This document shows positions 25,775 through 36,962 of a DNA stretch of 64,000 nt, piece by piece. A program made the position numbers and the translations under genes. The first letter of the stretch is position 1. Each line of letters starts with the position of its first letter. Source of the stretch: Rattus norvegicus (Eukaryota; Chordata; Mammalia; Rodentia; Muridae); the NCBI RefSeq assembly GCF_036323735.1, contig NC_086023.1, forward strand, positions 18,645,001 through 18,709,000. Direction: 5' to 3'. The notes beneath the pieces are model-generated. The model was not told where the DNA came from, did no database searches, and saw only the letters and a program-made list of their open reading frames with translations.

Positions 25775-25965
25775 TTGTCCCTTGGTATCTACAGAGGGTA
25801 GCTCCTCAGATATCCTAATCCGTGAATGCTTGCTTGGACGTTTATGTGAGTTGGTATATTGTTCACACATAGCCTGGGCATCTCTTGTGTATTTCCAACT
25901 TATAATGCCCAGCGTAATACAAATACAATGCAAATAGTGCTTAGACTCATGTTTAGGAATATCTG
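25775..25965 (-). mobile_element. MER2-like (Tigger/TcMar) DNA-transposon fossil
   Basis: The segment starts TTGGTATCTACAGAGGGTAG and contains AACTTATAATGCCC...TAATACAAATACAATGCAAAT. This matches the remembered order of a MER2-type element read in reverse. It is ancient and heavily mutated, with one end missing. The match is by eye. Confidence 0.5.
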
Positions 25966-26336
25966 GGGGGGGCTGTTTGTAAATGATGACTATGGTTAGG
26001 AATACTGTAATGTGAATCTGAAAGTTGCAGAGGGCAGATCTCAAGTGTGCTTCCCACATAACTGGCACTCACAGTGAAGTAATTCTGTGTGGTAATGGAG
26101 AGTGTGTTTTCGCTTGATTAAGTTAAATATTTCACAATGCATGCATGTATTAAATAGTGCTAGTTTTCTGTCACAGCAACACAATTTTGAAGGTAGTCAA
26201 CTTGTACTGAGGGAAAGTTTGTATTAGTTTCCACTTTGGGAAGTTTCAGTCTACAGTTAGTCCATTTGTTGACAGAACACTGTGATGGCCCAATGTACCA
26301 TGGTAGAGAAGATCTCTTTATCTCAGTCTGCAATGG

Positions 26337-26357
26337 GCAAAGGAGATAGAGAGAGAC

Positions 26358-26446
<89 letters not shown>

Positions 26447-26530
26447 CAGAGAGACAGAGACAGACAGAGACTGAGAGAGACAAAGAAAGACAGAGACAGA
26501 CAGAGACAGAGAAAAAGAGAGACAGAAAGA
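26337..26530 (+). repeat. (GA)n / (GACAGA)n microsatellite
   Basis: A purine-rich tract of GA repeats grades into GACAGA units. The Arg/Glu-rich and Leu/Ser-rich open frames over it are artefacts. Confidence 0.97.
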
Positions 26531-27721
26531 ACTAGCTCATGGCTGCACACCCCCTTAAATATCTTTGACAGCATACACCCAGTGGTCTCATTTCCTTGCA
26601 TTAAACTAAACATTTCACCACTTCTGAGCAGCACTGAAGAAGAGTGGCAAAGACTTCAAAACGTGTGTTTTCAGGAGACATTTTATAATGAACTCATAGC
26701 ACAAATGATCTACACACAACTTCAGCATAAGTCATTTTCATTTGTCAATTAGGCTTCAGTAGGACCTGATAGGGTGAAACAACTTCAGTGGTAACTATGG
26801 AGTGTGGATGACAGTCCTGAGGCAGCCCAGGTTTGCCAGTTGCCTGATTGCGCCTGGGGGAGGAGACTTAGGGAGGAATACTACATGTGAAGGGAAAGGA
26901 TGTGGAGGATCTATGCCTTTTATTCAACTTTTCCCATGAACTCAACTCTTATTTTAGAAAATCCTCTTTTAAAGATATTAAATAAAAAATTATCAGGAAT
27001 GAAGATTTCCCTAAAATGACTTCTCAGTTGAATGATTTGAAAATGTAATGAGTTTGTTTCATTAAATTCTCCAGTTCATATAAATGAAATTAATTTGCTA
27101 AACATTCTTCTGGATTACTTGATATTGAAACCAAGGTTGCTTGCTAAAAAGCAGTAGTTTTGTCATTTCTGAAAAGCAAAGAAAGTGTGGTCCTTGCTTC
27201 TGAGCCGTCTTTCACACAGTTTTCGGTGCAACCTGATTCCCACTGGAGCCAGGATGTTTCCAGTGCTCTGGCCTATGCAGAGAGCCAGCACCATAAGAGA
27301 TGGAACAGTAGCCCAAACTGCCTTTCAGTTGTCACATGGATAGCCAAGTTCAGCAATAACCCAAGACAAACATCACACACGGGCAGGCTATACCTGAAGG
27401 ACTGTGGCCAAGGAAGATGAGGAATGCCCAAGAAACAACCTCACTGGAGTAATTCATACCTTAGAATACTCCCTCCCTTCCTCTTGATATGACTATATGG
27501 CAATGAGCCCTGACAACAAATCCCAATGTATTCATCAGGGCATCACCATCTGAGCACCAAAAGGCATACATATTTAAACTTATTTCTCTGAGTTCATACA
27601 GAAATCTGAAGAGTGGTCATGTAAATTCTGACTCAATTGGCCAGTTTGGATAATGAGTGCTAAGCAAATGAGCAAACAGTAACCCGTATGTGTTTTGCAG
27701 CATTAACCCCATTCCTAAAAT

Positions 27722-27846
27722 CCTTTCTCCAGTGAGATGTGGTAGTACAGGTTTATAATCCTACTCCACAGTAGGGTGAAATAAGAGGATTCCGAATTTG
27801 AGATCAGCTTGGGGAATTTAGTGAGACTGTCTCAAAAACAATGACC
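27722..27846 (+). repeat. Diverged B1 SINE
   Basis: B1 landmarks: GATGTGGTAGTACAGGTTTAT, AATCCTACTCCACAG, GAGATCAGCTTGG and GAGACTGTCTCAAAAACA. Confidence 0.75.
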
Positions 27847-28004
27847 ACCATCATCTCCTTTTCTAATCAAAGTTTTCCTTCTCTAAACCATAAGCTGGCA
27901 CAGCCTCTAAAGAGAATGTGAGGAACAAGTAACCGTTATCTTCAAAATTCTAAGCCTGTATTAATTGCCCTACTGAAACCCAATCCATCTTAGAATGACG
28001 GCGA

Positions 28005-28320
28005 TCTTACAGCCACAGAATTTTAGATTTGTAGCTGAGCACAGAGCCTCCAGGGACTACCATGATTGCCTGCATCCAGAAGTCAAGCTGGGTTGAAGGA
28101 GGGACCCCATGCACAGTTCTCGGGAAGATATTGCCACTCGGGGATATAGGGTAATAGCAATGAGGAGGAATTCTTCCCTCCCAATAAGAAGCAAACTCCT
28201 GAAGGTCTGAGATCGACACCAGAAAAGTACGTAAAGGCAAAGGCAAGGGAGCACCGGAACACTTGAGTAGGTTTTGTCTGAGATTTGCTCAAGTATAAAG
28301 AGCGCACTTTTGTTTTTCTT
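28005..28320 (-). repeat. Possible LTR remnant
   Basis: On the minus strand the segment has a TATA-like CTTTATACTT followed by short phrases (TTACGTACTTTTCTGGTGTC, TCTCAGACCTTCAGGAG, TTGGGAGGGAAGAATTCC) that resemble the R-U5 part of some rodent class II LTRs. No TSD or TG/CA ends were found. Tentative. Confidence 0.3.
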
Positions 28321-28340
28321 TTCTACGACGCTGGAGCCCT

Positions 28341-28525
28341 ATGTGTGTTCAGTAAGTGTTCAAACACTGAGGCATTTCCTCCAGCTCTGTGCTTTTAGTT
28401 TTTATTTTGAAATGTAATTTGCTTTCACTAAGTTGTCCAAACAGGCCTTGAGCTCACATTTCTCCTCCTTCCATCTCCCAACTAGCTGGGATTACGAGCC
28501 TGCTATGCCACCACCCAGCCGGCTG
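28341..28525 (-). repeat. B4/B1-like SINE, minus orientation
   Basis: Read on the minus strand, a 7SL-like part (CCGGCTGGGTGGTGG, CTCGTAATCCCAGC) is followed by an ID-like part (CCTCAGTGTTTGAACAC). This combination is typical of B4-related elements. Confidence 0.6.
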
Positions 28526-29241
28526 ATACCCTATACACCTCCCTCCGTTCCCCAACCTTTATTTCCCATCGCTTTTAGTTTATGACTGAAATGGCCGTGC
28601 CGACTCCATACTTCACGGGGATCATACATTCCACTGAAAGAAAATAATCATAGCCAATCCACACAAGCAGCTGCCACGAAACCAACTCTCTTTAAAGATA
28701 TTCTCAAACATGTACAAAATACCTGGGGAGAGGAAGACGGGTTCTTAATTTCTGAGACTGCTTTTGCTATTCTTGAGTAAAGGGAAATGTTAATGTTTGT
28801 TCCAAGACAGAATGCAGAAAGGTGAGAGCACATTGGTTCATTCAAAGCCCAGCATAAAGTTTCAGGAGCGATCAGTGGTGAACGATAGGACGTGGCCACG
28901 CTGCACCCCAGCCTTCTTTATGCTCTTCTGCAATGGTTTGCAATATATAAAAGGACGCCAAATTGATGAGACTTTTATGACATGAGACTCTTAAAGACAA
29001 GGACAGAACGTCTAGTGCAGGGATTATGGGGACTATGAGGAGGGGATGAAAGATCTGACACGGAAGGAGCAATGCTATTGCAGAATCTTCAATTGGGCCA
29101 CTATCTAATTCTGAGACAGCCACACACTCTAGCTTGAGTGATTGCCTAGCATATTCATTGGGTTTAATCCTGAGTACTTTAAAATCCTGCTAGTGGATAT
29201 TCACAACACTAAATAGCCCACTGGTCTTCATTTCATAAGCT

Positions 29242-29244
<3 letters not shown>

Positions 29245-29282
<38 letters not shown>

Positions 29283-29292
29283 ACACACACAC
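29245..29292 (+). repeat. (AC)n microsatellite
   Basis: AC dinucleotide run with one AT interruption. Confidence 0.95.
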
Positions 29293-29671
29293 AATCTGAA
29301 TTATTTCCCATGCATTCTGTGGGCCCAGAATTTATTTAAGGAAATATTTAGACAGGGCAGTAAAGTGCTTCAATCCAGAGCAGGTAAGCAAGGAAAGGTT
29401 CATATAGAAATTCTAATTTCTTTACCAGGAGATGACCTTGTGATGAGAACCCTGGCATTTTCTTGAGGTGTTTTCTTAGCAGAGGTTTGGAGCCTCCCTT
29501 TTGACATGGTCAGACAGCTCTTAAATCCTAAAAGTACCTTGGATTAGCCCTGTGTGAAACCCACAATTCCTGGCAAAACACTCCCAGGAAATTCTTTTAA
29601 GATGTCACCTTGGAGAATCTCTCCGAAACCCTGCACAGAAGAGACCCAGCACTTGGCTGGCTGCCGCACTC

Positions 29672-29719
<48 letters not shown>

Positions 29720-29775
29720 CACAAACTGCTTACCCTCAACCCACCACCCCATCACCACCACCACCACCACCATCT
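29672..29775 (+). repeat. (CA)n and (CAC)n tracts next to the Oprk1 exon 1 donor
   Basis: A pure CA run (29673-29717) is followed by a C/A-rich stretch and a CAC trinucleotide run (about 29752-29772). On the transcribed strand this is (GGT)n followed by (TG)n starting about 20 bp into the intron. Confidence 0.95.
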
Positions 29776-29795
29776 CCACCTGCCCCAGAACTCAC

Positions 29796-30052
29796 CGGAT
29801 GATGACAAACATGACCAGGGAATTGCCCACTAAGCCCACCACAAACACCACAGAGTAGACAGCGGTGATGATAACAGGGATGGCTGGAGAGATGTGCGCG
29901 GGCTCCAGCTGCTGGTCCTCGGAGCCCACACTGCCATTGCTGTCCGATTCGGCCCAGTTGGGGAACCAAGAGCTGCTGTTGGGGAGTAGGCAAGCACTGG
30001 GAGCACAGGTAGGGCCTGGCTCTCCGCGGAAAATCTGGATGGGGGACTCCAT
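29796..30052 (-). CDS. Oprk1: Kappa opioid receptor, first coding exon (codons 1-86)
   Basis: This exon encodes the extracellular N-terminus and TM1. The start ATG (30052-30050) lies in a near-ideal Kozak context, CTCACCATGG. The protein begins MESPIQIFRGEPG and contains two N-glycosylation sequons, N25 (NSS) and N39 (NGS). TM1 follows as a hydrophobic run from about residue 58 to 85 that contains GNSLVMFVIIR. The exon ends in CG, followed by the donor GTGAG (29795-29791); the Arg86 codon is completed by the first base of exon 2. The frame stays open upstream of this ATG for about 90 codons with two more in-frame ATGs, but the accepted receptor start is the MESP methionine. A (CA)n microsatellite lies about 80 bp inside the following intron. 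Confidence 0.97.
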
Positions 30053-30098
30053 GGTGAGTGCTGCAGCTGGAAACCGAGGAGCGATGGCACTTGCCGGG
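30053..30098 (-). other. Oprk1: Oprk1 5' UTR portion of the first coding exon (inferred)
   Basis: The minus strand has a strong pyrimidine-rich acceptor ending CTGCTCCTGCAG, with its AG at 30100-30099. The exon would therefore begin at 30098, 46 nt before the ATG. Weaker alternative AGs lie nearer the ATG, at about 30067 and 30061. Rodent Oprk1 is known to use alternative 5' UTR splicing and an intron-1 promoter, so more than one boundary may be real. The exact site needs transcript evidence. Confidence 0.55.
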
Positions 30099-30458
30099 CT
30101 GCAGGAGCAGAGGACAGATTGGACCCAGAGAGACAAACTTTGCCTGTGCAGGCAGGGCTGGAGGCGCAGGAGCCCGCAACCCCTGGACTCAGTCTGGCAG
30201 CGCATCCCGAGGAAGAAGCTGGGAGGACTTTTGTTGAAATCCCCTTTCCCACCCTCTACCCCTACACCCACCGCTGCTATTAAACTGAGTATTTGCTCCT
30301 TTTTGGAGCCCTGAGGTTGCTTCACCCTTAGGCATCGTGCTGTCCACTCCTGTAGCTGCTCCTACCCTGTCTGTGTGAGCAACCACAAGAAGCACCCGCC
30401 ACCCTGTTTCACTAAGCACAACAATTGCCCCACTGTACCTCGAAAGCCCCAAGCTCAC
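30099..30458 (-). other. Oprk1: Oprk1 intron 1 (inferred, 5' UTR intron)
   Basis: This is the short intron between the inferred noncoding exon donor (GTGAGC, 30458 downward) and the acceptor at 30099. In rodents this intron is reported to contain an alternative promoter. The frame of the coding exon remains open through part of it, up to an ATG at 30325. Confidence 0.5.
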
Positions 30459-30850
30459 CTCCGGATCGCGAATTGCCGACCTCCCTTCCCAAATCAGCGT
30501 CAGTTTTCCAGGTCACCACTTCGGCTCCGGGGTAGCTGTTCAGCCTCGATGGGTCCACGTCCCTGATGTTTAACTTGTGCCTTCCAAGACTGGAAGAAGC
30601 TCTGCCGGTTGGGATTCAGTCAAGGCGCACAGCGGACAGGCAGGCTGAGAGCAGCGGGGGGCTGGTTGCCCCCACACTGCTCACCATCCCCTCCAGTCCC
30701 CGCCCATTCCCTCCTATCCCTGCCCCGCCCCTCAGAACTGACCCAGACGGGTCTGCTACTCCGCCAAGGCTCACTAACTCCAACTGCCCAAGCTGCTTTC
30801 TGCTTCTCTCCCTGCAGCTTCTTGGCAGGCGGTCCGATGCTTAGCTATGG
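30459..30850 (-). promoter_or_regulatory. Oprk1: Oprk1 noncoding first exon and GC-rich promoter (inferred)
   Basis: On the minus strand a good splice donor, CCGGAG then GTGAGC, has its last exonic base at 30459. It could splice over about 360 bp to the acceptor at 30099. The segment above it is GC-rich with roughly twenty CpGs in 400 bp, and has two GC boxes (CCCCGCCC on the plus strand near 30698-30705 and at 30723-30730). I see no convincing TATA box. Rodent Oprk1 is known to have a noncoding exon 1, a TATA-less GC-rich promoter and a second promoter inside intron 1. The transcription start cannot be placed from sequence alone, so the upper edge is approximate. Confidence 0.6.
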
Positions 30851-31775
30851 TCCAGTAGCAGAAAAGAGCGCCTTGTGCAGTGACAAGAGAGCATGGAATC
30901 ATTCAGTGTGTTTGGAATTTAGTATCTTCAGGATTTGCAGGACCAGTCTCTTGAAGCAGGGAAGCAAGCCGTGGTAGTATTGTATTTTATTTATTAAGTA
31001 TACAAATAAAATGGCAAAATAATCTTGTCAGAATCAAACAGGTCATATAGAGTTAGTGGTTTAAGATCTATTAATAGAAAGTTTCTGTGCATCTTGTCAC
31101 TCTGCTCTGACTAGAATGGCAGGCTGCAAGAAAACTGTACTTACAGTACAGTTTGTACTGCTATTACTACACAGACTCTCCTTTCCTGGGCTCCACTGCT
31201 GCAGCAGGAGAGTTACTGTTTCTTACTTTAATCCTCAGTCATGAAGGGTTTGCCTCCTTGACTGAATGCAGAGAATTCAAACCTTTGTGGAGAACCCCAG
31301 TCTCCACTATTTGTAAAACACTGACAGCCTAAATGTCCTTGTCAGACTATTGGGTAAAAGAGGTCCTAAGAGAAAAGATGCTCTTGGGGATCCAGAGCCG
31401 GGTCCCTAAGAAATTTTCCTGAAGAAAAGGAAGTGCTGTGGAACTGGAGCCACTTAAAATTCAAGCCACACTTGAATTTTCCCAGGGGTTCCAAGGACTC
31501 AGATTAACCAGTTCCCCACTGTTTCCCCTAATGTACACCATGTCCACAGGAGAGCATTTTAGGGCAGACTCAAGTCTATCCATCAGATGATGGTAGAAGG
31601 GGGACTTCGTGAACTTTCACTGCATACTAACTGAAGGAAATTTGGCTATCTGTCTGCTCAAGCTACAGGTGTACAAATGTACTTTGCTGCATATAAGCCA
31701 GGACAAACATACTCCTTTGATGAAAGTTTTTTCCACTACAAGCTTTGAGGATCATTATCAAGTCTTGCAAACCTT
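30851..31775. other. Upstream flank of Oprk1
   Basis: This sequence lies upstream of the GC-rich promoter. GC content falls back to ordinary levels. No repeat, gene or RNA is recognised. Confidence 0.5.
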
Positions 31776-32196
31776 CATTGGAAAGACTACTGGTTGGTTT
31801 TTGTCACTGTGACACAAACCTACACATATCTTGGAAGAGAGGATCTCAACTCAGAAAATGCCTCCCTATAAATGGCTGTAGGGACCCAGAAGGAGCAACA
31901 CGGCATGTATTCTGGGCGGGTCTTGTAATTTCTGGATAGGAAGTCCTGGGGTACATAAGAAAACAAGCTAAGCAAACTATGAGGAGAAATGTTAATAAAG
32001 AGTACCCTTCCATGGCCTCTGCTTCAGTTCCTGCCTCCAGGTTCCTACCACCAGGTTCCTGCCTTGAGTCCCTGCCCTGTCTTCCCTCAGGGATGCAGTA
32101 TTACCTGAGAGTTGTAAGCTGAAATAAAACCTTTCCTTTTTAGCTGCTTCTAGTCATGGTGTTCATCACAGCAGTTGAAGCCTCACTAACACAGAG
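31776..32196 (+). repeat. Rodent interspersed repeat, same family as 51596-51985 (family unresolved)
   Basis: The segment has the order ATAAGAAAACAAGCTAAGCAA, TTCCATGGCCTCTGC, TTCAGTTCCTGCCTCCAGG, AATAAAACCTTTCC and TCATGGTGTTCATCACAGCA. A diverged second copy is at 51.6 kb. Confidence 0.55.
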
Positions 32197-32289
32197 TTCT
32201 GCGAACATTGGCCTCCAATGAAGCATAATGAATCTAAGACATCCCTGTTCATCAGGAATATGGCAGAATATTTTCTTCATGTACTGGGG

Positions 32290-32340
32290 ATCAATTATTT
32301 TTTCTTTTACTTTTATTGGATTTCTTTTAATTTACATTTC
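32290..32340 (-). mobile_element. 3'-terminal piece of an old L1, split from its body at 46.4 kb
   Basis: This is a T-rich tail followed by TTAATTTACATTTC. The same element continues at 46369 with TTAATTTACATTTCAAATG and L1 3' UTR sequence. The 14-bp repeat is the target-site duplication of the L1 dimer inserted between. Confidence 0.8.
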
Positions 32341-33086
32341 TTTTTTTTATTAACGTGAGTATTTCTTTTTTTTTTTATTAACTTGAGTATTTCTTATGTA
32401 CATTTCGAGTGTTATTCCCTTTCCCGGTTTCCGGGCAAACAACCCCCTCCGCCCTCCCCTTCCTTATGGGTGTTCCAGTCCCAACCCTCCCCCCATTGCC
32501 GCCCTCCCCCCCATAGTCTAGTTCACTGGGGGTTCAGTCTTAGCAGGACCCAGGGCTTCCCCTTCCACTGGTGCTCTTACTAGGATACTCATTGCTACCT
32601 ATGGGGTCAGAGTCCAGGGTCAGTCCATGTATAGTCTTTAGGTAGTGGCTTAGTCCCTGGAAGCTCTGGTTGCTGGACATTGCTGTACATATGGGGTCTC
32701 GAGCCCCTTCAAGCTCTTCCAGTTCTTTCTCTGATTCCTTCAACGGGGGACCTATTCTCAGTTCAGTGGTTTGCTGCTGGCATTCGCCTCTGTATTTGCT
32801 GTATTCTGGCTGTGTCTCTCAGGAGCGATCTACATCCAGCTCCTGTCGGTCTGCACTTCTTTGCGTCATCCATCTTGTCTAATTGGGTGGCTGTATATAT
32901 ATGGGCCACATGTGGGGCAGGCTCTGAATGGGTGTTCCTTCAGTCTCTGTTTTAATCTTTGCCTCTCCCTTCCCTGCCAAGGGTATTCTTTTTCCTTATT
33001 TAAAGAAGGAGTGAAGCATTCACATTTTGATCATCCGTCTTGAGTTGCGTTTGTTCTAGGGATCTAGGGTAATTCAAGCATTTGGG

Positions 33087-36000
33087 CTAATAGCCACTTA
33101 TCAATGAGTGCATACCATGTATGTCTTTCTGTGATTGGGTTAGCTCAATCAGGATGATATTTTCCAGTTCCGACCATTTGCCTACGAATTTCATAAACTC
33201 GTTGTTTTTGATAGCTGAGTAATATTCCATTGTGTAGATGTACCACATTTTCTGTATCCATTCCTCTGTTGAAGGGCATCTGGGTTCTTTCCAGTTCTGG
33301 CTATTATAAATAAGGCTGCAATGAACATAGTGGAGCACGTGTCCTTTTTATATGTTGGGGCATCTTTTGGGTATATGCCCAAGAGAGGTATAGCTGGATC
33401 CTCAGGCAGTTCAATGTCCAATTTTCTGAGGATCCTCCAGACTGATTTCCAGAATGGTTGTACCAGTATGCAATCCCACCAACAATGGAGGAGTGTTCCT
33501 CTTTCTCCACATCCTCCCCAGCATCTGCTGTCACCTGAGTTTTTGATCTTAGCCATTCTCACTGGTGTGAGGTGAAATCTCAGGGTTGTTTTGATTTGCA
33601 TTTCCCTTATGACTAAAGATGTTGAACATTTCTTTAGGTGTTTCTCAGCCATTTGGCATTCCTCAGCTGTGAATTCATTGTTTAGCTCTGAACCCCATTT
33701 TTAATAGGGTTATTTGTTTCCCTGCAGTCTAACTTCTTGAGTTCTTTGTATATTTTGGATATAAGGCCTCTATCTGTTGTAGGATTGGTAAAGATCTTTT
33801 CCCAATCTGTTGGTTGCCATTTTGTCCTAACCACAGTGTCCTTTGCCTTACAGAAGCTTTGCAGTTTTATGAGATCCCATTTGTTGATTCTTGATCTTAG
33901 AACATAAGCCATTGGTGTTTTGTTCAGGAAATTTTTTCCAGTGCCCATGTGTTCCAGATGCTTCCCTAGTTTTTCTTCTATTAGTTTGAGTGTGTCTGGT
34001 TTGATGTGGAGGTCCTTGATCCACTTGGACTTAGGCTTTGTACAGGGTGATAAGCATGGATCGATCTGCATTCTTCTACATGTTGACCTCCAGTTGAACC
34101 AGCACCATTTGCTGAAAATGCTATCTTTTTTCCATTGGATGGTTTTGGCTCCTTTGTCAAAAATCAAGTGACCATAGGTGTGTGGGTTCATTTCTGGGTC
34201 TTCAATTCTATTCCATTGGTCAATCTGTCTGTCTCTGTACCAAAACCAGCAGTTTTTAACACTATTGCTCTGTAATACTGCTTGAGTTCAGGGATAGTGA
34301 TTCCCCCTGAAGTCCTTTTATTGTTGAGGATAGTTTTAGCTATCCTGGGTTTTTTGTTATTCCAGATGAATTTGCAAATTGTTCTGTCTAACTCTTTGAA
34401 GAAATGGATTGGTATTTTGATGGGGATTGCATTGAATCTGTAGATTGCTTTTGGTAAAATGGCCATTTTTACTATATTAATCCTGCCAATACATGAGTAT
34501 GGGAGATCTTTCCATCTTCTGAGGTCTTCTTCAATTTCTTTCCTCAGTGTCTTGAAGTTCTTATTGTACAAATCTTTTATTTGCATGGTTACAGTCACAC
34601 CAAGGTACTTTATATTATTTGGGTCTATTATGAAGGGTGTTGTTTCCCTAATTTCTTTCTCGGCTTGTTTCTCTTTTGTATAGAGGAAGGCAACTGATTT
34701 ATTTGAGTTAATTTTATACCCAGCCACTTTGCTGAAGTTATCAGCTTTAGTAGTTCTCTGGTGGAACTTATGGGATCACTTAAATATACTATCATATCAT
34801 CTGCAAATAGTGATATTTTGACCTCTTCTTTTCAGATCTGTATCCCCTTGATCTCCTTTTGTTGTCTGATTGCTCTGGCTAGAACTTCAAGAACTATATT
34901 AAATAAGTAGGGAGAGAGTGGGCAGCCTTGTCTAGTCCCTGATTTTAGTGGGATTGCTTCAAGTTTCTCTCCATTTAGTTTAATGTTAGCAACTGGTTTG
35001 CTGTATGTGGCTTTTACTATGTTTAGGTTTGGCCTTGAATTCCTATTCTTTCCAGGACTTTTATCATGAAGGGTGTTGAATTTTGTCAAATGCTTTCTCA
35101 ACATCTAATGAAATGATCATGTGGTTCTGTTCTTTCAATTTGTTTATATAATGGATCACGTTGATGGTTTTCCGTATATTAAACCAACCCTGCATTCCTG
35201 GGATGAAGCCTACTTGATCATGGTGGATGATTGTTTTGATGTGCTCTTGGAATCGGTTTGCCAGAATTTTGTTGAGTATTTTTGCATCGATATTCATAAG
35301 GGAAATTGGTCTGAAGTTCTCTTTCTTTGTTGTGTCTTTGTGTGGTTTAGGTATAAGAGTAATTGTGGCTTCGTAGAAGGTATTCGGTAGTGATCCATCT
35401 GTTTCAATTTTGTGGAATAGTTTGGATAATATTGGTATGAGGTCTTCTATGAAGGTTTGATAGAATTTTGCACTAAACCTGTCTGGACCTAGGCTATTTT
35501 TGGTTGGGATACCTTTAATGACTGCTTCTATTTCCTTAGGAGTTATGGGGTTGTTTTACTGGTTTATCTGTTCCTGATTTAACTTCGATACCTGGTATCT
35601 GTCTAGGAAATTGTCCATTTCCTGAAGATTTTCAAGTTTTGTTGAATATAGGTTTTTATAGTAAGATCTGAAGATTTTTTGAATTTCCTCTGAATCTGTA
35701 GTTATGTCTTCCCTTTTCATTTCATTTGTTAATTTGGACGCACTCTCTGTGTCCTCTCGGTAGTCTGGCTAAGGGTTTATCTATCTTGTTGATTTTCTCA
35801 AAGAACCAACTTTTGGTTCTGTTGATTCTTTCTATGGTCCTTTTCGTTTCTACTTGGTTGATTTCAGCTCTGAGTTTGATTATTTCCTGCCTTCTCCTCC
35901 TCCTGGGTGTATTTGCTTCTTTTTGTTCTAGAGCTTTTAGGTGTGCTGTCAAGCTGCTGACATATGCTCTTTCCTGTTTCTTTCTGCAGGCTCTCAGTGC

Positions 36001-36903
36001 TATGAGTTTTCCTCTTAGCACAGCTTTCATTGTGTCCCATAAGTTTGGGTATGTTGTGCCTTCATTTTCATTAAATTCTAAAAAGTTTTTAATTTCTTTC
36101 TTTATTTCTTCCTTGACCAGGTTATCATTGAGTAGAGCATTGTTCAATTTCCACGTATATGTGGGCATTCTTCTCTTATTGTTATTGAAGACCAGTTTAA
36201 GGCCGTGGTGGTCCGATAGCATGCATGGGATTATTTCTATCTTTCTGTACCTGTTGAGGCCCATTTTTTGACCAATTATGAGGTCAATTTTGGAGAAAGT
36301 ACCATGAGGAGCTGAGAAGAAGTTATATCCTTTTGCTTTAGGATAGAATGTTCTATAAATATCCGTTAAGTCCATTTGGCTCATGACTTCTCTTAGTCTG
36401 TCGAAATCACTGTTTAATTTCTGTTTCCATGATCTGTCCATTGATGAGAGTGGGGTGTTGAAATCTCCCACTGTTACTATGTGAGGTGCAATGTGTGTTT
36501 TGAACTTTAGTAAGGTTTCTTTTACGTATGTAGGTGCCCTTGTATTTGGGGCATAGATATTTAGGATTGAGAGTTCATCTTGCTGGATTTTTCCTTTGAT
36601 GAATATGAAGTGTCCTTCCTTATCTTTTTTGATGACTTTTAGTTGAAAATTGATTTTATTTGATGTTAGAAGGGCTACTCCAGCTTGCTTCTTCTGACCA
36701 TTTGCTTGGAAAGTTGTTTTCCAGCCTTTCACTCTGAGGTAGTGACTGTCTTTGTCTCTGAGGTGTGTTTCCTGTAGGCAGCAGAATGCAGGGTCCTCGT
36801 TGCGTATCCAGTTTGTTAACCTATGTCTTTTTATTGGGGAGTTGAGGCCATTGATGTTGAGAGATATTAAGGAATAGTGATTATTGCTTCCCGTTATATT
36901 CAT
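33087..36903 (-). pseudogene. L1 ORF2 (endonuclease-reverse transcriptase), broken
   Basis: The start is the ATG at 36903 ([21 protein letters not shown]). The first 393 codons are open and hold the AP-endonuclease domain: [23 protein letters not shown], and [13 protein letters not shown] with the catalytic His. Later pieces in shifted frames contain reverse-transcriptase motifs ([15 protein letters not shown] near 34.9 kb) and the cysteine-rich C-terminus ([19 protein letters not shown] near 33.5 kb). The end is ISGY at 33087. Several frameshifts, and loss of the FADD-box reading near 34.8 kb, make it non-functional. Confidence 0.88.
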
Positions 36904-36962
36904 ATTTGGATGTGAGGTTATGTTTGTGTGCTTTCATTCTCTTTGTTTTGTTGCCAAGACGA

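Larger units (their letters stand above)
20453..29795 (-). other. Oprk1: Oprk1 intron between coding exons 1 and 2
   Basis: This is a 9.34-kb intron with canonical GTGAG and AG ends. It contains repeats listed separately: a degraded repeat near 22.3 kb, an ID element, microsatellites at 25.2, 26.4, 29.2 and 29.7 kb, a MER2-like fossil and B1/B4-type SINEs. The remaining sequence, including 20.5-22.2, 23.2-25.1 and 26.5-27.7 kb, shows no supported gene. Confidence 0.9.

Noticed and set aside
26282..26752. Arg/Glu-rich 156-codon open frame and Leu/Ser-rich antisense frames
   Set aside because: Pure products of the GA/CT microsatellite. The same artefact occurs at 9831-10106, 8874-9101, 25048-25245 and 50802-51110.
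27160..27420. 86-codon plus-strand open frame in the Oprk1 intron
   Set aside because: No similarity recognised, no splice or promoter evidence, and short enough to be chance.
16204..30052. Mu, delta or nociceptin receptor as the identity of the split GPCR
   Set aside because: The N-terminus (MESPIQIFRGEP), the acidic second extracellular loop ([20 protein letters not shown]) and the total length of 380 residues fit kappa and not its paralogues.
30566..30977. Plus-strand open frames across the Oprk1 promoter (92 and 122 codons)
   Set aside because: The GC-rich region favours chance open frames in several phases. No start context or similarity supports a divergent protein.
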